NCBI GenBank assembly: GCA_028869995.1
Contig: JAGWQN010000134.1
Location: 1 to 42,541 of the forward strand
Reading direction: 5' to 3'
Length of the DNA stretch: 42,541 nt
Source of the DNA: Rhodospirillales bacterium
GTDB taxonomy: Bacteria > Pseudomonadota > Alphaproteobacteria > Acetobacterales > Acetobacteraceae
Positions within the stretch are counted from its first letter, which is position 1. The number at the start of each line of letters is the position of its first letter. The position numbers and the translations under genes are program-made. Below are positions 41,239 to 42,541 of the stretch, piece after piece. The notes beneath the pieces are model-generated. The model was not told where the DNA came from. It made no database searches and saw only the letters and a program-made list of their open reading frames with translations.

Positions 41239-42027
41239 ATGTGCCGATTCCTCGCCTATCGCGGCAGCCCGATCCTGCTGGAGGAGCTGGTCTCCGCCCC
41301 GTCCCACTCGCTCATCGACCAGTCGCTGCACGCGCAGGAGGCCAAGACCGGCACCAACGGCGACGGTTTCGGCATCGGCTGGTACGGCGAGCGGCCGACA
41401 CCGGGTCTGTATCGCGAGGTCTGTCCCGCCTGGTCCGACGAAAATCTCCGCTCGCTTTGCCAGCAGGTGCGCTCAGGCCTGTTCTTCGCGCATATCCGCG
41501 CCTCAACCGGCACCGCGACCTCGCGTTCCAACTGCCACCCCTTCGTCGTCGGCCGGTTCATGTTCATGCATAATGGCCAGATCGGCGGCTGGTCGCGGCT
41601 GCGCCGGCGCATCGAGGCGATGATCCCCGACGAGCTTTATGCGGCTCGCCAGGGCACCACCGACTCGGAGGCGATCCTGCTCGCGGCGATGGCGCAAGGG
41701 CTGGAGGCCGACCCGCCGGGGGCGCTGGCGACCACGCTTGCGCGCATCCGCGCGATGATGCTGGCCGAGGGCATCCGCGAGGCGCTGCGCTTCACCGCGG
41801 CGCTGACCGACGGCGAGAGTGTCTGGGCGTTCCGCTGGGCTTCCGACGACAAGCCGGCCACGCTCTATTGGCGCGAGGACGAGGCCGGACTGACGATCGT
41901 CTCCGAGCCGATCGACGACCATCGTGAGGACTGGCATGCGGTGCCGGTCGGCGGCTTCATGGTGGCGCGGGCGGGGGAGGCCGCCGAGCTCGGCCCCTGG
42001 TCGCGGCCGCTGGCCTCCGCCGCCTGA
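41239..42027 (+). CDS. Class II glutamine amidotransferase (YafJ-like)
   Basis: A 262-residue Ntn-hydrolase-fold protein. It starts MCRFLAYRGSP, so Cys2 becomes the N-terminal nucleophile after Met removal. GDGFGIGWYG near 49-58, HIRASTGTATSRSNCHPF near 90-107 and MHNGQIGGW near 115 are the conserved glutaminase blocks. No synthetase domain is attached. The ATG at 41239 is fixed by the Cys requirement; CGGAG lies upstream. It may hydrolyse gamma-glutamyl compounds, as related proteins do. It is divergent from fabD. Confidence 0.88.
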   Translation: MCRFLAYRGSPILLEELVSAPSHSLIDQSLHAQEAKTGTNGDGFGIGWYGERPTPGLYREVCPAWSDENLRSLCQQVRSGLFFAHIRASTGTATSRSNCHPFVVGRFMFMHNGQIGGWSRLRRRIEAMIPDELYAARQGTTDSEAILLAAMAQGLEADPPGALATTLARIRAMMLAEGIREALRFTAALTDGESVWAFRWASDDKPATLYWREDEAGLTIVSEPIDDHREDWHAVPVGGFMVARAGEAAELGPWSRPLASAA

Positions 42028-42034
42028 GGCCGCG

Positions 42035-42205
42035 ATGAGCGCGCCGGCCCCGCCAGACCCGAAGCCCGCCGTGCCGCCACCGCGCTATGCCAGCCCGCCG
42101 AGCCGGCGCGAGCTGATGTTGTTTCGCATCGTCTTCCTGGTCGCTGGCCTGTTCCTGCTCGCGGCGATCCTGATCGGGGTGAGTGTCGGCGGCGGCTCTT
42201 CCTGA
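42035..42205 (+). CDS. Small single-pass membrane protein
   Basis: Fifty-six residues: a Pro-rich cytoplasmic N-terminus (PAPPDPKPAVPPP) and one membrane helix (IVFLVAGLFLLAAILIGVSV) near the C-terminus. It starts 7 bp after the amidotransferase gene and may be its partner. I do not recognise a family. Confidence 0.6.
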   Translation: MSAPAPPDPKPAVPPPRYASPPSRRELMLFRIVFLVAGLFLLAAILIGVSVGGGSS

Positions 42206-42223
42206 GGCATCTGCCCCGTCGGC

Positions 42224-42251
42224 TTGCATCGGCGGCAAATCCCCGTATAAG
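42224..42251 (+). promoter_or_regulatory. Predicted promoter of rpsF
   Basis: TTGCAT (42224-42229) and TATAAG (42246-42251) are 16 bp apart. A start near 42258 gives a GC-rich leader of about 105 nt before rpsF with two strong hairpins. Confidence 0.55.
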
Positions 42252-42257
42252 CCGCGC

Positions 42258-42362
42258 CACCCTGCCGCCCGGGGACGGCCCCCGTGCGGCTATGCCCGCG
42301 CGCCATCCTGGCGCGGACCCCGCCTGCGGGGTCGGGGCGGAGACAAGCCAGAGGGAGTGCAC
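42258..42362 (+). other. Structured 5' leader of rpsF
   Basis: CGCGCCA-TCC-TGGCGCG lies at about 42299-42315, and GACCCCG-CCTG-CGGGGTC at about 42316-42333. Ribosomal-protein leaders that bind the S6:S18 pair are known in other bacteria; whether this is one cannot be told by eye. Confidence 0.35.
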
Positions 42363-42541
42363 ATGCCGCTCTATGAATGCGTGTACATCGCACGCAACGA
42401 TGTGACGCAGCAGCAGGTCGAGGCCATCGCCGATGGCATCGCCACCCAGTTCGAGGGCGAGGGCGGCAAGGTCGCCAAGCGCGAATACTGGGGCCTGCGC
42501 AGCCTCGCCTACCGCATCAAGAAGAACCGCAAGGGCCACTA
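42363..42541 (+). CDS. rpsF: 30S ribosomal protein S6, N-terminal part (cut by window edge)
   Basis: The first 59 codons of S6, starting MPLYECVYIARNDVTQQQVE and continuing with GLRSLAYRIKKNRKGHY, the conserved S6 core that contacts S18 and 16S rRNA. AGAGGGAG precedes the ATG. In most bacteria rpsR and rplI follow, beyond the right edge. Confidence 0.96.
   Translation, partial: MPLYECVYIARNDVTQQQVEAIADGIATQFEGEGGKVAKREYWGLRSLAYRIKKNRKGH

Noticed and set aside
1-42541. CRISPR arrays, tRNA or rRNA genes, insertion sequences, prophage
   Set aside because: No regularly spaced repeats, cloverleaf sequences, ribosomal RNA stretches or transposase/integrase motifs were seen. A tRNAscan or Infernal run could still find something I missed.

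Overview
The window is a roughly 42.5 kb, very GC-rich, densely coding bacterial chromosome segment. The gene content fits an alphaproteobacterium of the Rhodospirillales, most likely Acetobacteraceae. Indicators are TrcR (DUF1013), DUF1192 and DUF465 small proteins, a zinc-ligand-free L31, a host-attachment-type protein, an lptF-lptG-lptD-surA-rsmA block and a CysQ-type phosphatase. The genus cannot be fixed from sequence alone. I see no rRNA, tRNA, CRISPR, transposase or phage genes, and nothing that looks recently transferred.

Layout: 1-2.0 kb (minus) is an acetate module, satP then acs (acs cut by the left edge). 2.4-4.8 kb has a glycine-rich lipoprotein, a CBS-pair protein, pdxY and an SDR. 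5.0-8.0 kb has an Old Yellow Enzyme, rpmE, a heat-shock hsp20, a DUF1192 gene and trcR. 8.1-11.3 kb has two divergent DUF465 genes, purE-purK, a nucleoside deoxyribosyltransferase and ndk. 11.4-14.3 kb has a YheS-like ABC-F ATPase and tyrA preceded by a leader. 14.3-17.8 kb has a host-attachment protein gene and a divergent MocR / LysE-PhzF unit. 17.8-24.5 kb has pepA-pepA-holC (minus) and cysQ-tsaC-FAD dehydrogenase (plus). 24.6-31.1 kb carries LPS export and outer-membrane assembly genes plus rsmA. 31.0-34.8 kb (minus) is yicC-gmk-AEC transporter-membrane glycosyltransferase-like gene. 35.0-36.7 kb has an SDR and an MBL hydrolase. 36.7-41.1 kb (minus) is fabD-fabG-acpP-fabF-mltG. 41.2-42.5 kb has a class II glutamine amidotransferase, a small membrane protein and the start of rpsF.

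The most interesting signals are regulatory. Upstream of tyrA there is a complete ribosome-mediated attenuator on the minus strand: a 14-codon leader peptide with tandem Tyr codons, a pause hairpin, a competing antiterminator, and a GC hairpin with a UCCG loop followed by six U. Upstream of hsp20 an RpoH-like promoter is placed so that the transcript begins at a ROSE-type RNA thermometer. A 49-bp palindromic repeat occurs twice, each time between convergent genes; its outer palindrome supplies the TAG stop codon of three of the four flanking genes, and the fourth TAG opens an adjoining hairpin module. Other points are Crp/Fnr-like boxes at satP and at the host-attachment gene, MocR-type direct repeats, a triple heptamer at the trcR promoter, and an rsmA gene with no canonical start codon at a junction where pdxA is usually found.
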